A stretch of 64,000 nucleotides of DNA from Ctenosaura bakeri (taxonomy: Eukaryota > Chordata > Lepidosauria > Squamata > Iguanidae): assembly GCA_948474755.1 (NCBI GenBank), contig CAOLHI010003135.1, positions 1 to 64,000 on the forward strand, given 5' to 3'. Under the pieces are notes generated by a model that ran no database searches, had not been told where the DNA came from, and was given only the letters and a program-made list of their open reading frames with translations. The translations under genes were made by a program, and so were the position numbers. Below, piece after piece: positions 45,285 through 58,055 of the stretch (its first letter is position 1; each line of letters begins with the position of its first letter).

Positions 45285-45480
45285 GGGTTCTTTCATACTA
45301 CACAGTTACAGCAATGTGGTTCCACTTTAATGTGCCATGACTGCATCTAGTTCTGAAGAACTAGAGCATTCTGATAAAGAATTCCAAATATGCCTCCCTA
45401 AACTGCAACTTTCAGAATTCCATAGAAATCATGGCAGTTAAAGAGGAATCACCATGCTATAACTATGTAGTGTCAATGGG
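45285..45480. mobile_element. Diverged MITE-like element
   Basis: CTTTCATACTACACAGTTAC at the left and CTATAACTATGTAGTGTCAA at the right are inverted. The interior retains CCTCCCTAAACTGCAACTTT. It appears to be a diverged subfamily of the 202-bp MITE. Confidence 0.55.
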
Positions 45481-45639
45481 TACCTGGTCTGTTTACCGAC
45501 TTAAGCCAAAACTTAACATTAAAGTGATTAATTTCAACTCATCCTAGTTCACTGGAAATGCAGTTTTCATATCTTTGCTTCACCTCATTTGTCCATATAG
45601 TTTGCATCTTCTGTTGTTTTTCTATCTTGAATTCCTCCC

Positions 45640-46082
45640 CCATAGCTTGCCAGTTTCACATATATACAACATCCAACCAGAATGGCAAACCTCACAATCC
45701 TACCACCTTCACAGCTGTGTTTGGTGGGAACACAAAAGTAGGCCTTCTCAATAGTTGTACCCAAGCTCTTGGACTCCTTCCCCAAGAGGTTAAAGTCATG
45801 ACTGCCATAGTTTTCTTCCAATATCAGTTGAAGATTATTTTGTTTTGTATTTAGGAACTGGAAGCTAATTGGAAAGGGCTTTGCCAACTGTGTTGCAATA
45901 CTTATATGTTCCACTTTTTAATGGATATATCTTTAAACTGCTGTTAATATTTTGATAGTTTAATTATATTTTAACTCATTGTACATTTTATGGATGGCAG
46001 GTTGTGATTGTATCTGTTTAAATTTTTGTAAGATGCCTTCTGTCTGATAAAAAAATGGGGGGTATGTAAATAAATTTGTTTC
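45640..46082 (+). mobile_element. L2-like 3' end
   Basis: TTTGGTGGGAACACAAAAGT..GGCCTTCTCAATAGTTGTAC..CTCTTGGACTCC encodes the L2 C-terminal block in a broken frame. The 3' UTR ends GTAAGATGCCTTCTGTC..GGTATGTAAATAAAT. Confidence 0.7.
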
Positions 46083-46207
46083 TCCTCTGTTTTAAGCTTC
46101 TTTGCCAACCACTAGGTTTCAGTACTTTTGCTAACCCTTTGAACTTCCTGGTGAGAACACTTTCTAAACTGAAAGTGGCTGTCTTTCTAATAATACAACA
46201 CAGCTAA

Positions 46208-46877
46208 ACATCCAATTTGTGCTGGAGAAGTTGCCAAGAAATTGGCTCCTACTTTCATATATGGTAGGAATGTGAAAGTGTATTGAAATTCTGGAGTTTA
46301 TTTTTTACAGAAATAAACGAAATAACTGATCGAAACATACAGTTAGATCCTAAGTTAGCCATGTTATCAATATTTGATAAGGAACAAAGTAAGTGGCCAA
46401 CAAAAGAACTAATTTCCATTTTATTAACTGCAGCAAGGCTAAGGATAGCCAAGAATTAGAAAATAAAGCAATGAATGGTGTAAAGAAGTATGGGATATAG
46501 CTATTAATGATAAATTGACTTGTAATATTAAAGTAAAGAAGGGGGAATTAAAAAGAGATATTTTTATAGATATTTGGGGTAAATTTATTGATTGTGTGTT
46601 AATAAAGGGGAAAGGAAGTAAACCAATAGAAGAATCATTACAATTTTGGAAGGAGAATGGAACCGTATGAAGGGAATGGCAGTGGTTAGATCTCTAATGG
46701 TTCCAGTGCTGGGAAGCACTTATGATTTAATTATAGATTAGACTGAGTTTAAGAATTTATGGGTATAAGGGGTTTGTAAGTTTATGTTTATCATGTATTA
46801 CGTATTGTGTTGTGTGTTAAGCATTGTTATGTATTGTTATGTAAGTTTAAATAATTAATAGAAATTATTAAAGAAAA
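46208..46877 (+). mobile_element. L1 LINE 3' end, 5'-truncated, 11-bp TSD
   Basis: A frame starting near 46220 reads CWRSCQEIGSYFHIW, a stop, then ECESVLKFWSLFFTEINEIT and PKLAMLSIFDKEQSKWPTKE. This is the cysteine/histidine-containing C-terminus of L1 ORF2. After two stops NDKLTCNIKVKKGELKRDIF and DIWGKFIDCV follow. The 3' UTR ends in AATTAATAGAAATTATTAAAG and a short A run. AACACAGCTAA occurs exactly at both ends (46197-46207 and 46878-46888), the target-site duplication. The copy is dead but its boundaries are clear. Confidence 0.92.
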
Positions 46878-46888
46878 AACACAGCTAA

Positions 46889-48493
46889 TCATTTTCTTTC
46901 CTTCTTTCCTTCACAAATTCATTGAATGTTTTCTTTCATTCATGTGTAGTAAAGCTGGCCAGCTAGAAGAGGTCATTGAAAGCACTGGGAACTCCCTCAA
47001 AGAAATTAGTGAAATAATATGTGTGCATGATCATTACACTTCTTTTGGATAAGAAATTCTATCAAGGGCTGAGCACTGGAAATACATCACACATATATTA
47101 CAGAATTGTGAAGGCACACAGAGCCTAAAATTTCACAAGCCACCAAAGGGGAATACCTTTAAGAATATTCTAGAAGATTAAGCCCCAAACCAGGTTTTCC
47201 CTGAAGCATGAGTGAGCTTTCTTAGCACCAATAAAAGAAGTACAAGGTTTCTACTGGAATGACAGAAAGTTAACTTTGGAAAAGAATGGTGGTTTATTCA
47301 TATTAAACAAAGAATTGCACCATGAGATTTCTCTTTCATGTCTACTACAGCTTTAAAAGGAGAGGGGGAACCACATTTTGTTACTTGCTTCTATTTCTTG
47401 TTTCATTTTCCTGGAGCAGTGAGTGAGCACAACTCACAAATGCTAAAAAAAAAAAGAGAGAGAGAGAGAATTTTAAATCTGTGGCCCCTGTGCAAGGCAG
47501 GTAGATCTTTAGTGTCTTCGTATTCTGTGAGAAACACTGACACTGACACATTCTCTCTCTCTCTCTCTCCATATATATATATATTTATATAACTTTTTAT
47601 AGAGAACACTTTCCTTCAACGGTAAGACCGGCCCGAGACAGTGCTTTTCTTTTTGTGTCTCATAAACATTCTGGGAAACTGGGCATTCAAGGAATTGTGG
47701 TTGATGGCATGCAGCTCTTTTTTCATAGATGGAAATAATATTCAAAAATATTCAAATATAAAAAAATGGGTTTCCTGAGTATCAAGAAAGCCGCATAGGG
47801 ATAATCCTGGCTGTGTTAGCATCTTCACAATTCAGGATGTACTCTGATACAGGACGTATACATGAGCAATTATGAAGAACAACATTGATCCATCCATTAC
47901 AGAGATGTGTATGAGTGAAACAGACCCCTTGGGAGGAAGATTGCACCCTCCATCCTCACCTACTTCCTCCTATCTGACAGCTGAAGCTTTTTTCTCACTC
48001 TAAAGATTCCTCAGAGTAGGGTGTTTTGTGTGCATCCTCCAGAGAAATACACTGGCTGCAGAAAATATGACTGGCTCACATCCCCAAGTTGGCAAGTCAG
48101 ATGGTAGTCTTGAAAAGTCATTAGAGGAGGAATCAAGTGGTTGAGAACTTAAGTGACTCTGACAGGTCTAAATGTCTTACACTGAGGGGGTCCTTCCACA
48201 GAACAAGTAATTTTTTGTGTGGTAGCCTTAGGGATGTCCTGTGCCCAAACGGCAGTATTTACAGCTATCTTGTGTACAATGCCTTCTTCTGAAGAAGGAC
48301 CCATCAAACAGACATTGGCAGTATAGGTATTGATAAGTATACTGGTGAGAGCATGTGTCCTCCCATCTCAGACAGTGGGACATCTTGCACAACCTCCCAT
48401 GTCAGGAATGGGCAATCACCATCCAGTACACCATATTGACCAGAAGTAACTTCAGTTTTTTGGCTTTAATTTCAACTGATTCATATATATATA

Positions 48494-48496
<3 letters not shown>
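46889..48496. other. Non-coding stretch with simple repeats
   Basis: Contains (GA)n at 47455-47469 and adjacent (CT)n plus (AT)n at 47551-47583. No gene recognised. Confidence 0.5.

Positions 48497-48530
<34 letters not shown>
48497..48530. repeat. (TG)n microsatellite
   Basis: About 16 TG units after a short (TA)n run. Confidence 0.97.
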
Positions 48531-48532
<2 letters not shown>

Positions 48533-48553
48533 CATCTTGGTGTCACATTTAAA

Positions 48554-48962
48554 GGCCCTTTTCGCACCTTACCTCGTCGTGGCAGTGCGGAGCGGTGTTC
48601 CCATGAGCAGCCACTTGCGCGAACTGCTCACGACAGCCCTTTTTGCCTCCTGCATTGCCTTCCTTGTAGCGCGACCATGGCACTCGCGCCCTGCCCCTTC
48701 CTTCCACAGTGCAGTCTGGGAGCTGTAGGCTGCACGGGGGGAAGGAAGCGCGACCGCCCCTGCTCGCCAAAGCACCGCACACAGGTAAGTGCGCGAGGGC
48801 GCCACAAGCATTGCGCGAGCGTGCAGTCAAAAAATGCGTGTGTGCCCCACTTTAGCCTCATGAGCATCACACGAGTGGGAGTGTGTCATACAGAGTGAAG
48901 CTCCCACTCACGCGACGCTCAAGGGACGCTCGCGCAAAATAAAAAGCATGTGAAAAGAGGAC
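48554..48962. mobile_element. CpG-rich non-autonomous DNA transposon
   Basis: The left end is GGCCCTTTTCGCACCTTACC; the right end (TGTGAAAAGAGGAC) is a mutated inverse. AAA flanks both sides. The interior is very CpG-rich and block-similar to 28892-29277, including ACACAGGTAAGTGCGCG at 48778-48794. Overlapping frames on both strands are composition artefacts. Confidence 0.75.
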
Positions 48963-51635
48963 AAATAAAGCCAAACATCTTCACGTGGGTGAATTTTTTT
49001 TTGCAATGGTTTGGACTACTTGGGTGTGATTGTTTTGCCTGGATGGAAAAAAAAAAACAAATAAATATTTAGAGGTCTGGGCTTGGAAGTTGCCCTGGAT
49101 GCCAGGAGTGGGAGCCCACATGCAGCCTGCCCTATGTAGAAACAAAACACTGAGAATGCCAGGAATGAACAAAAAAAGAAACATTATAAGCAAAAATATG
49201 GGAAAAGCAGGTTGCAGTGGGTGTTTCTTATCCTTTAACAAAGTCCATCAGTTATCTGTTCTGAGCATATTAATTTATACTCCTGGGGTCAATATATTCA
49301 TACACTCATGCCAAAAATGCACAAAACCCTTTCTCAACAGGACTGAATGAGTAATTCACCAATTTTCCTGCATATTTGTTGACATTTCTGAATATATTAT
49401 TGGTAATGAGTCATGAATGAGAGATTGCAAAAATATAAAAACCTTGGGAGGGTTGCTATGTGGTAAACATTATTTGGTATTCATTGCAACCATTTCTAAC
49501 TGTTGCTACTTTTGAGAGTTAGGTATAAATGGTATGGGAATAATGAAATGTTACTGGAGAAAAAAGAGAGCAAAATGATGATCTGGTCTAAACACTATTT
49601 ACATATTATTTAATTTTAGGGGTTTTTTTTAAATTCACAATTATTCTCTGTAAAGCTACAGTCACCTCTGACGAGTACCAGTACTTCTTTCCAATTTAAT
49701 GTGAAATGAGTCCAGAAACAATTAAACAGAGCAGGTCAAAACCTTTCATTAGTAAGGCAGGTATGAAAAAAAAAAGTTAAGCAGCTGTTTAGGCTCAATT
49801 TGTAGTAAGAGCTATAGCTTTTAAAGCTTTCTTAGTGAATTATTTGTGAAGTTGAAACAGCAGTTCATCCTTTTCATTATTAAAAATACTTACCATTATC
49901 CTACATTGGCTACTTAGTCACAAATGTGTAACTAAGGAACATCTCCTAGCGCAGTCCTCCCAAATCCACATTAACAGCAAGCAGTCACATCAAACAAAGG
50001 AAACCTATTCAGCTGCCAGTTGGAGCACAACAATGAGGCTCTTTTGAGCTCCCTCCTGCCAATGAACAAGGCTACAAGAAAGAATTGCAATGGGGACCTT
50101 GCTGCAATTCTTGCAGCCTCATTCACAGGTGGGAGAAAGCTGGAACTGTAATCCTTCTTGTGTCCCAATTGGCAAATGAACAGACCTCCTTCACTTGATG
50201 TGGCTGCCATTGGTTTGAAAAGGCATTTACAATTGTGGCCATAGTGACATGACTGCAACAGTATGATGTTACTGAATTTAGTGGTGAGCAGTTACAAATC
50301 CATACTTCTAGGTTACAAATTTAAAGCAAACGTAGAGAAAGTAGAATGATTGCAGGAGAATATCCAAGCATGCTGTGGAGATTCACATGGTTTTCTTCCA
50401 CACATGCACAGATCTTCTCTGTAGTACTTATCTGTAATGGCACTGGAATCCTCTGCCCCTATGGGTTTAATGTACTAGGAATATGAAGGATTTAAATTAG
50501 GTATCCTTGGAGGAAGTAATGCTGTCTTAAATTGTTTTTATAATCTACATAATACTGCAACAGACGGGGCCAACATATTTCCCCTAGTGCCATGATATTC
50601 CAGAACTGATCTTTTCCTGGATTTTCTTTTTAATGAGGTAAATATACACAGTCACATTCAAGTTAACAAAGACTCTGATAAAGAAGTTCAATTTTATAAA
50701 GTCTTTTTATGTCCACACTGTCCTCAATTTTCCTCTTTGTCTTTTGTCTAACTGAAAGGTTTTGTTTTTCTTTTTTTGGCAGGTTGGGATTATAGTGAAG
50801 ATTATAGTGGGATTATAGTGAAGAACGGCTAGAGAAACACAGACTTTCAGTGTGAGGTTGCAGCAGCATGTCTGCAGTAAACAAAGCAATAAATAAAACT
50901 TGAACTAGACACTACTTTAGATGATTCTGCTATGGTATACATCAAATGTGTTCAAGAATGCAAAACTGGGAGATTCACCCTTCCAAACACTCTTCCTGTA
51001 TATACAAACAGTATAATGCTGAAATAGAATGGATGTCCCCCATTCTCACAGGCTCTGCATCTTTAACAACTCCATAACAAGTGGGTATAGCATCCTCTTC
51101 TTCATCCACAGTATAACTGTGCCTGTTAACATTGACCAGTGCAAGTAGGTGGAAATTCTCTGTTTCTTCTCTCTTTTTTTGTTATATTTTGTTTTTATTT
51201 TTTAAAAAATAATTACTTCCCAACATTTGTAGTTGTGTTCATTGTGTTCACAAATACAAGGGAAGAAACCTGTTACTTTTAATATATATATATTTTTTAA
51301 AAAACTGTATATGGAAGAAAAAAACTGGTAGATTCATCCATTACTACAGAATTATATAACTCATCCATTTCTATAGAAATGCTTGCTCCCAGGTAAGAGC
51401 ATTGAAAATGACGGCTTTAAATGAGTTATGATAGCTGAGTAAATTTAACTGTATTTTTCCCATAATTGTATCTGTTATCTCTTTTCTGTTCCCATGATTA
51501 ATGACAACATATATGTTACTATGCAATAAAAGCTATGAACTGGGTGTGGGAGGTTGATCACGTAAAATAGATTTAGTTTGGGATTATTGATGACATTGGA
51601 GAACAAATTAATGGCATTTCCTTTCCTCTGAGGCC
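48963..51635. other. AT-rich non-coding stretch
   Basis: A short tandem (GATTATAGTG units) lies at about 50787-50821. No gene or named repeat recognised. Confidence 0.45.
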
Positions 51636-51758
51636 AAATTGCTCTCTGACTGAGAATTCTAAATGCCCCTCCCTAAACTACAGACCCCAGGAATCCATAG
51701 AATATTGAATAATTATAGTGGAATAATGCCACTATAATAGTGTAGTGAGGAAATGGCC
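51636..51758. mobile_element. Right half of a palindromic MITE
   Basis: ATGCCCCTCCCTAAACTACA..CCAGGAATCCATAGAATATTG..TAATAGTGTAGTGAGGAAATGGCC is the right arm of the 202-bp MITE; the left arm is lost. Confidence 0.75.
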
Positions 51759-53568
51759 TGAAACTACCCCTGTGTTTGCTAAAGCTGTTCTCTGTTCTCC
51801 TGTCTCAAAGCTCTTTATTTTCAGAATATATTTCCATGATCTTTAAAATGTTACATCTCTCAGCATGATGGCCACTTCTTTCCAGTATGGGAAGAGTGGT
51901 TATATTTTCCAGACAATTATGGGAATTCTAATTCGCTTTGTAATGGAAGATTTCAGAACTGGTGTTATTTGGAAGGAGCTTGAGGGGCTATAGGGGGAAA
52001 AAGGTTGATAGCAATGAGGCATATGCAATGCAATTTCCAAAGATCCTCAACATTTCAATCCATTACAATCTAAATCATGTGTGCAACTTGATTAAAAAAT
52101 GAATGGAAGGCTGGATAGATTTTATGGGATAGCTGCGGTTATTGTGCCTCATTGTTCTCATAAAGGAAGCACTCACTTCCCTTGGGAGCCCAGATGTTCA
52201 AAGAAAGAACAGTGCAACCTGTTGTAGGTTAAAAAGGCAATAGGCTTCATTTTGGCTCCATACCCAAATACCAGTCTGTTTAGCATCCTCTTCATAGATC
52301 TGTGAACAGCCACATAGGAATCTGGCATTTCTCTCCCATGAATTTTTTTATTGCATTCAGAAAGAAAAAGAAAGAAAAAAGAGCTTGAACTTGGACCAAG
52401 GAGGTTTTTTTTCTTCTGCATTAATATTTTCCATCCAATAAAACGGAGAGCAAAAGGCAATTATGCCCATAGTTGGTAAATATCATTGCCTAAGCCTATT
52501 ATAATAACTCAACAAAGGTTTATTTTCTGATGAAATTCAATTTAACACTTGAAGTTTCTTCTAGTGAGTCTGCGGTTAGGGGAGGGAAGAATATTTGATT
52601 TTGTCCTTTTCATACTCTGTCACTGTTTTTTTCATTATTACAGATCCTGTCACCTGAGAGGCTACGGAAATATCTGATTAAATTGAAAAGGTGAAACGTG
52701 GGCAGAGTTATCAGATAGCTCTGTGAGATCCTGTTAACTGAAACACCTATTTCCCTGGTCCAAGTCAACATTTTTAAAATTTAATTAAAAATAATGCCAA
52801 GTGGTACATTTTCCCCAAAGCTTTAAAAGAATTTGAGAGAAGTTTAATGTAGTTTTGGGGAGTGTGAAATTCTGATTCCATCTTTATATAACCAGCACTG
52901 AGCAATGTAACCTATTCTTTGAAAATATGTTTATTTTAAAATTGCTGAAGTACCTTGTTCAAGCATTTGTTATCACATATTCTTCCTAAAATATGAATTA
53001 CACATAGTGTTATATTGGATGAGAAAGATTTTGAAGAGTAGATAAGGAAAGGAAACATACAGAGAGGGTGGAAAAAAATCTTCTTCAGCCTCCAGATAAC
53101 AACAGTGGTCACTGTTTAGACAACTCTGAGTTCTGTTTATTTGTCTATATGTTCATTCCCTACATTTTTCTCAGCTCTAGGACTTGAGGTACAAAACTCC
53201 TTAACAAAGCACATCCCAGAACTTTTAAATTTGTAAGGTCCATTTGAAGGTATGACCTACAAAGGCCATATATATGTCAGATTTCCAAAAATGGATGACT
53301 TCCATTAAAAAGATTCTATCTCTTGTGTCCACTAATATATTTTATTGTAGAAAAAAAAATCCTAGTAATATCTAAAGGTGAAGAAATGTTGGGCTTTAAT
53401 GGTTAACACCAGCAATTTTAATAAGGTTCTGAGATGAAGCATCAAGTGAAACATTTTTTTGCTAAGCCAAGGTGGGGTGGAAAATGGGGAAGATTGAAAT
53501 AAGCCATAACTTCTTTCACCTGACACTTCCCTCAATGGCCATAGTGAATTAAATAATGGAATGAAGTA
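51759..53568. other. AT-rich non-coding stretch
   Basis: No gene or repeat recognised. Confidence 0.45.
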
Positions 53569-53950
53569 TAGTCATCCCTCCACATTCGCTAGGGTTAGGG
53601 GCACAGGACCCTCATGAAAGTGAACAACCGTGAATAACTGTAGGCCCTGCCAAACCATATTTAACACACACACACACAAAAGTCGGATGACCATATTCAA
53701 CCCACCATACATCCATTTGAGGCATCAAGGTTCCTTCACAAGGCAGAAGTGGGTGGCTGATAGGCTTTTACTGCCACCTCCACTGCTTAATAGAATCATG
53801 GACTTACAAGACTCATTCACAGTTTCCCAGTCTCACAGGGCTTGCAGTCACTATTAAAAATGGCATAGGGAGGCAGCAGAGGAAACAGCAAATAATCTGT
53901 GAATAATGAAATCTGCAAAAGTGAGACCTGCAACCGTGAAGGGTTGATTG
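53569..53950. mobile_element. Tigger-like (Tc1/mariner) non-autonomous element
   Basis: The left end TAGTCATCCCTCCACATTCG and the right end GCAACCGTGAAGGGTTGATTG are inverted, matching 32017-32527. The motif GGGGCACAGGACCCTCATGA resembles the Tigger/MER2 interior. TA lies on the left and CA (mutated TA) on the right. Confidence 0.8.
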
Positions 53951-54067
53951 CATAATACAAAATGTTGCATGGTCATCACTTGGTGATCTCAGACTAATTG
54001 CCATCTCAGCTTAGCCTGCCTGATAGAGTTGTTGTGCAGCTAAAATAAGTCAGTCTTTTCTTAGCAG

Positions 54068-54488
54068 CAAGTAGAGATGGAAAGAATATTTGAAAATATT
54101 TGAAAAATATTTGAAAATACTCAATTCACCTACTCCGCAAAAAAGTGTCAAGAATATCTAACAAGAAGAATCATGGATTGATGAGTTTTTTATTCCGTAC
54201 AAAATTCATATGTGGATTTTTGGAGCATAAAACAGCATTTTCTAAGTAGGAAACAACATTTTCTTTGTAGAAAATATTACTGTAAGGAACTATTATTTCC
54301 AGTGCAGAAAACTCTGTTTCCTATTTTCTGCACAAATATACCTTGAAATATCCTGCACAAATTTTGCACAGATAAGTCCAAACTGCAAATAATCTTTGAA
54401 AACAGAGTTGTTGAAGACTTTCTTACAGTTGGAAGAAAATTGTTATAATTACTTATTTCCTTCAAGAAGAAAATTAGCAAGATCAGAT
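54068..54488 (+). repeat. Unnamed hairpin-rich repeat R2, copy b
   Basis: AATATTTGAAAATATTTGAA at the start, AAAACAGCATTTTCT and CTGCACAAATTTTGCACAG-like motifs inside, TTGAAGACTTTCTTACAG, and TCCTTCAAGAAGAAAATTAG at the end match copy a. Confidence 0.7.
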
Positions 54489-55189
54489 ACTAACAAAATA
54501 CATTATTTATGAACAAATTAATATCTATTCCCATGAGAGAAAAGGTTAGGGAGAGAAAGCATACACCATATTTTGTTACTTAAGATTATTCAAGAAATTA
54601 CACAAACCACATTTTGCAATTTAGCTTTCAAAAGGATACTGTCAACTAATAGGGAATGGTAATACCGTTTGACTGGAAAGAAGCCTTTCCTTGATTGGTA
54701 GTGGCAAGCATTGATGTTATAAATTTGCAGCCCTGGAGTTTCAGAGAACTAATTGTTACCCTGTGAATTGCTTTGCACGCTAAGTAGTACAAGGTTACCG
54801 CAATGTTCTCTCCCGCTCAGGGAAACTGCTTTAAAGGTCACCCTTCCTTGCCGTGCATGTCAAGTTGAGAACTTGACTTTCACAGTGGCTTTGACACCTA
54901 ACTCAGCTAGCAGTTCAGAGAACTTAAAATGTCTCTCAGAAGTACTTAATGTTTCCTAAGAGCAGAGCTCCAGGTTAGTTAGAGAAGTATAGATAGCTTT
55001 GTATAGATATCAGGGTGGAGGTCATGTTTGAACTCTGCCTGGATCTTGCTTTTAGCATTCTAGCCAAGAGATATGTAAATCAGCTGATGTTGCTGACCTC
55101 AGTCAGGGCTATAATATCCCCCTGATACCGTCTCAGGAAAATCATTTAGTCTTCTCTCCTTTGGACAAGGTTTGATGGCTTCTATGCAT
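54489..55189. other. Non-coding stretch
   Basis: A 68-codon plus-strand frame at 54753-54959 reads as no known protein and is not called. Confidence 0.4.
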
Positions 55190-55247
55190 GCATGTATGTG
55201 TGTGTGTGTGTGTATGTATGTGTATGTGTATATATATATATATATAG
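55190..55247. repeat. (TG)n/(TATG)n/(TA)n compound microsatellite
   Basis: Alternating TG, TATG and TA units. A 25-bp poly-T run follows at 55342-55366. Confidence 0.95.
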
Positions 55248-55366
55248 CAAATTTTCTCATCCTTGATGAGAGAGGGGGTTTCAACATGTCTATCAAAACA
55301 AAAACAGAATACATAAAACCCAAGGCTTTTAGCACATGTGATTTTTTTTTTTTTTTTTTTTTTTTG

Positions 55367-56244
55367 CAGTCCCCAAATGTTTTCTTTTTTAAAAAAGAAG
55401 CACATAAAATTGGGCAAAAATTCTCATACCTCACCTGGAAGAGAGAAAAATGTTAACATTTTTTCAATGAATGATGTGATGATTTATACTCCTAGTTTCT
55501 ACTTATATTGGAAGCCTGTAGAAGGTCCTTTAGAAAATAATTCCTAATGCATCTCTTACTCTTTAAGAATCTTAGCTTTCTCTATATGCCTATAGTGAAT
55601 CTTGCAGGAATAAAGTAAAGAACATATGGTTTGTTATATAGTGCGATGTACATTAATACTCACATGTTCCCTCACACACATTAATGTTGTCTCATTTGGG
55701 TTAGATTTTCTAACCAAATCTTAACATCACTCTCTTTTCACTCCCAAAATGCTTCAAAAGAAGCATCTCTCCATGGGTGCTTGTTATACCTGCAAACTGA
55801 CAGTGTTTGATAACTCTTTGAGGGAGTAGGATGATGGATTCTGAGAGTAACAGAAATTAAGAAGTGTCATTATTCTCGATTTACAGAGAAGTCTTTTCAA
55901 ATTCTTTTTTTCCCATAGAAATTTTTTGTCTTTCTAACTATGTCACTTTATTTACTTTGATAGTGCAACAGGCAATGAAACAATTCATTGAACAAACAAA
56001 TTTGTATAAACCCAATAAAAGATAATATCACTGTCAAAAACAGTAGTAGTGCTAATGCCTCTTAAAAGTAACAAAAGAGCCCCTAAGCAATAAAATCAAC
56101 AACCAGAAAACAGTAAAGGATATCAAAATGCCAAAGTTAAAACACAAACCAGAAGCAGCTGCAAAACACACATGAACAACAATACATATATTTATTCATA
56201 TTTATTTGTTCATATTTATTTGTTTAGTTGTTTGTTTGTTTGTT
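55367..56244. other. Non-coding stretch
   Basis: No gene or repeat recognised. Confidence 0.4.
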
Positions 56245-57106
56245 TGCTTATTGCATTTATATGCCACCTTTCTCCCAGACTGGGACCCAGGCTGGCTTCC
56301 AGAAACAGTCAATAAAAAGAACATTTACAATGCAATTTAAAAAACAATAATATCTAAAAACAGTATAAAATCATTTTAAAAACATATATTTTCTTTAAAA
56401 AAATATAACTTTCCAATAAAAAGCTCTCCTGCTTACACATTAAAATCCTGCTTAAATGAAAACACATTTTTGCCTTGCTGGGAAAAAAGAGGCAGGGATG
56501 AGGCCAACCTAGCCTCCCACAGAAGATAGTTCCAGTGGATGAGAGCAGTCACTTGGATGTCTCTCTCCTTTGTCCTCAACAAGTGAGCATGGGATGATAA
56601 TGGGACTGGGACAAAGTCTTCCCCTACAGATCTTAAAACTCTGGAAGATTTGTATAGAGAGATGCAGCCTTTCAGATAGTTGACACTTATGCCATATAGC
56701 TTTATAAATCATGACCAGCACTTTAAGTTGTAGTTAGTTGTGAACTGGTAGACATTGAAGCTGTTTTAACAAGGGGTATATGCTCCCTATAACCAGCCCC
56801 AGTCATCATTCTGGCAGAGGCAGTTCAAACCTGCTGCAGTTTCTGAACAATTTCCAAAGGCAGACTTACACAGAGTGCATTATAGTAGTCAAATTGAGAT
56901 GTAATCAAGACATGTGCCACTGTAGTCAGATCTGATGTCTCAAGGAACAGACACAGGCAGTACACCAGTTTTAACTGTGGAAGCACACTTCTAGTCATTG
57001 ACAAAACCTGGACGTCCAGGCTCAGAACTGAGTACAGAAGAACTATGGACCTGAGGTTTCAGAGGAAGTGTAACCCCATCCAGCACAGGCAGAATTCCTA
57101 TTCCCT
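56245..57106 (-). mobile_element. L2-like LINE, 3' part (left of nested LTR)
   Basis: Minus strand: 3' tail with TATATGCCACCTTTCTCCCA in reverse, then a broken frame up to GILPVLDGVTLPLKPQ at about 57040-57100. It ends exactly at the duplication CCCT (57103-57106) and continues at 58056. Confidence 0.85.
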
Positions 57107-58055
57107 TGTTACACCAAAATGTGGGTCACTCAGGGATCCACCCACAATGCCAATACCTCTATTCAAAGATGAAGAATTATTAATTCAAATTAGGAGGCCT
57201 GTGAGAGAGGGAAGTAACCTAATGATATCTTTGGCACAAATGTTTATGGAGTCCTTGCAGGAAAACCAGCCAAAGACTCAAAAGTAAACTAAAAATTTTA
57301 TTGTTATTTTTGTTGTTATTATTGTTATTGTTATTTAGAGGGAATTCAATCATGCATACACACAAGATTCAGATAGTCATGCAATCACATAAGAGTTAAC
57401 CCAAAAAAAAGGAGGAAAAATTATGGATAGCAAGGCTGAGGTTTTTGGGTTATAATTACCAGTCCTGAACAGCCATAAAGAAAATGTGAAGTGGCTTAGA
57501 CTTTGTCTTAGGGCAGTACAAATTGGAGTTCAGAACAACATAGTGGTGTTCAATATTTGAGGTACTGCAAACTAGCTGCTCAAATCTGGGAATTTTAAAA
57601 CTCTGCTTCCCTTCCTGAAGGGCTATGAAATAATTGTTTTCTGGAAGAGTAAACAAAAGGGGTCTGGAATGGACCAATTGTTGATAAAATATTGATGGGA
57701 GTCCTGGCAGCTTCTCAATGTTTTGGTTGGGTAATGTGATTGGGGAAGGTTTCAGTAGGAAATGCACACAGCAGGGGTGCTTGACTGCTGCACCTGGGCT
57801 TAACTATTATTTTCTGAGGTTGTGCAGCTGAAAGCATTAGCTTAGAGCCATTGAGTCAGGTTTTCCCAGCTAATCCACAGCAAACATATGACCTGGGCAT
57901 GCTGATGTCACCTCTGACCTGCTTTTGCATTTCTTCCTAGTCAGCATTCCTTCTCCACATGACCTTCCAGCCTTAAGTGTATATAATTTAATTTCATGCC
58001 AATTAATATTTGCTAATTAGACCGTATCAAAGCATGGGGTATATGGCTGCTAATA
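57107..58055 (-). mobile_element. Solo LTR copy E nested in an L2, TSD CCCT
   Basis: A 949-bp insertion between two L2 halves, flanked by CCCT on both sides (57103-57106, 58056-58059). The plus strand begins TGTTACACC (the TGTTAC end of this LTR family). The other end, read on the minus strand, is TATTAGCAG, a decayed form of TGTTACTGCAG. The reversed poly-A signal (57297-57302) lies 195 bp from the 3' end, as in copies B and C. No internal viral genes are present. Confidence 0.85.

Noticed and set aside
48497..48898. Plus-strand frame with alternating Cys-Val run
   Set aside because: The run is the (TG)n microsatellite and the remainder is the CpG-rich transposon.
50761..50830. Strong acceptor-like tract TTTGTTTTTCTTTTTTTGGCAG
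   Set aside because: All frames after it close quickly or run through a short tandem repeat, and no donor follows.
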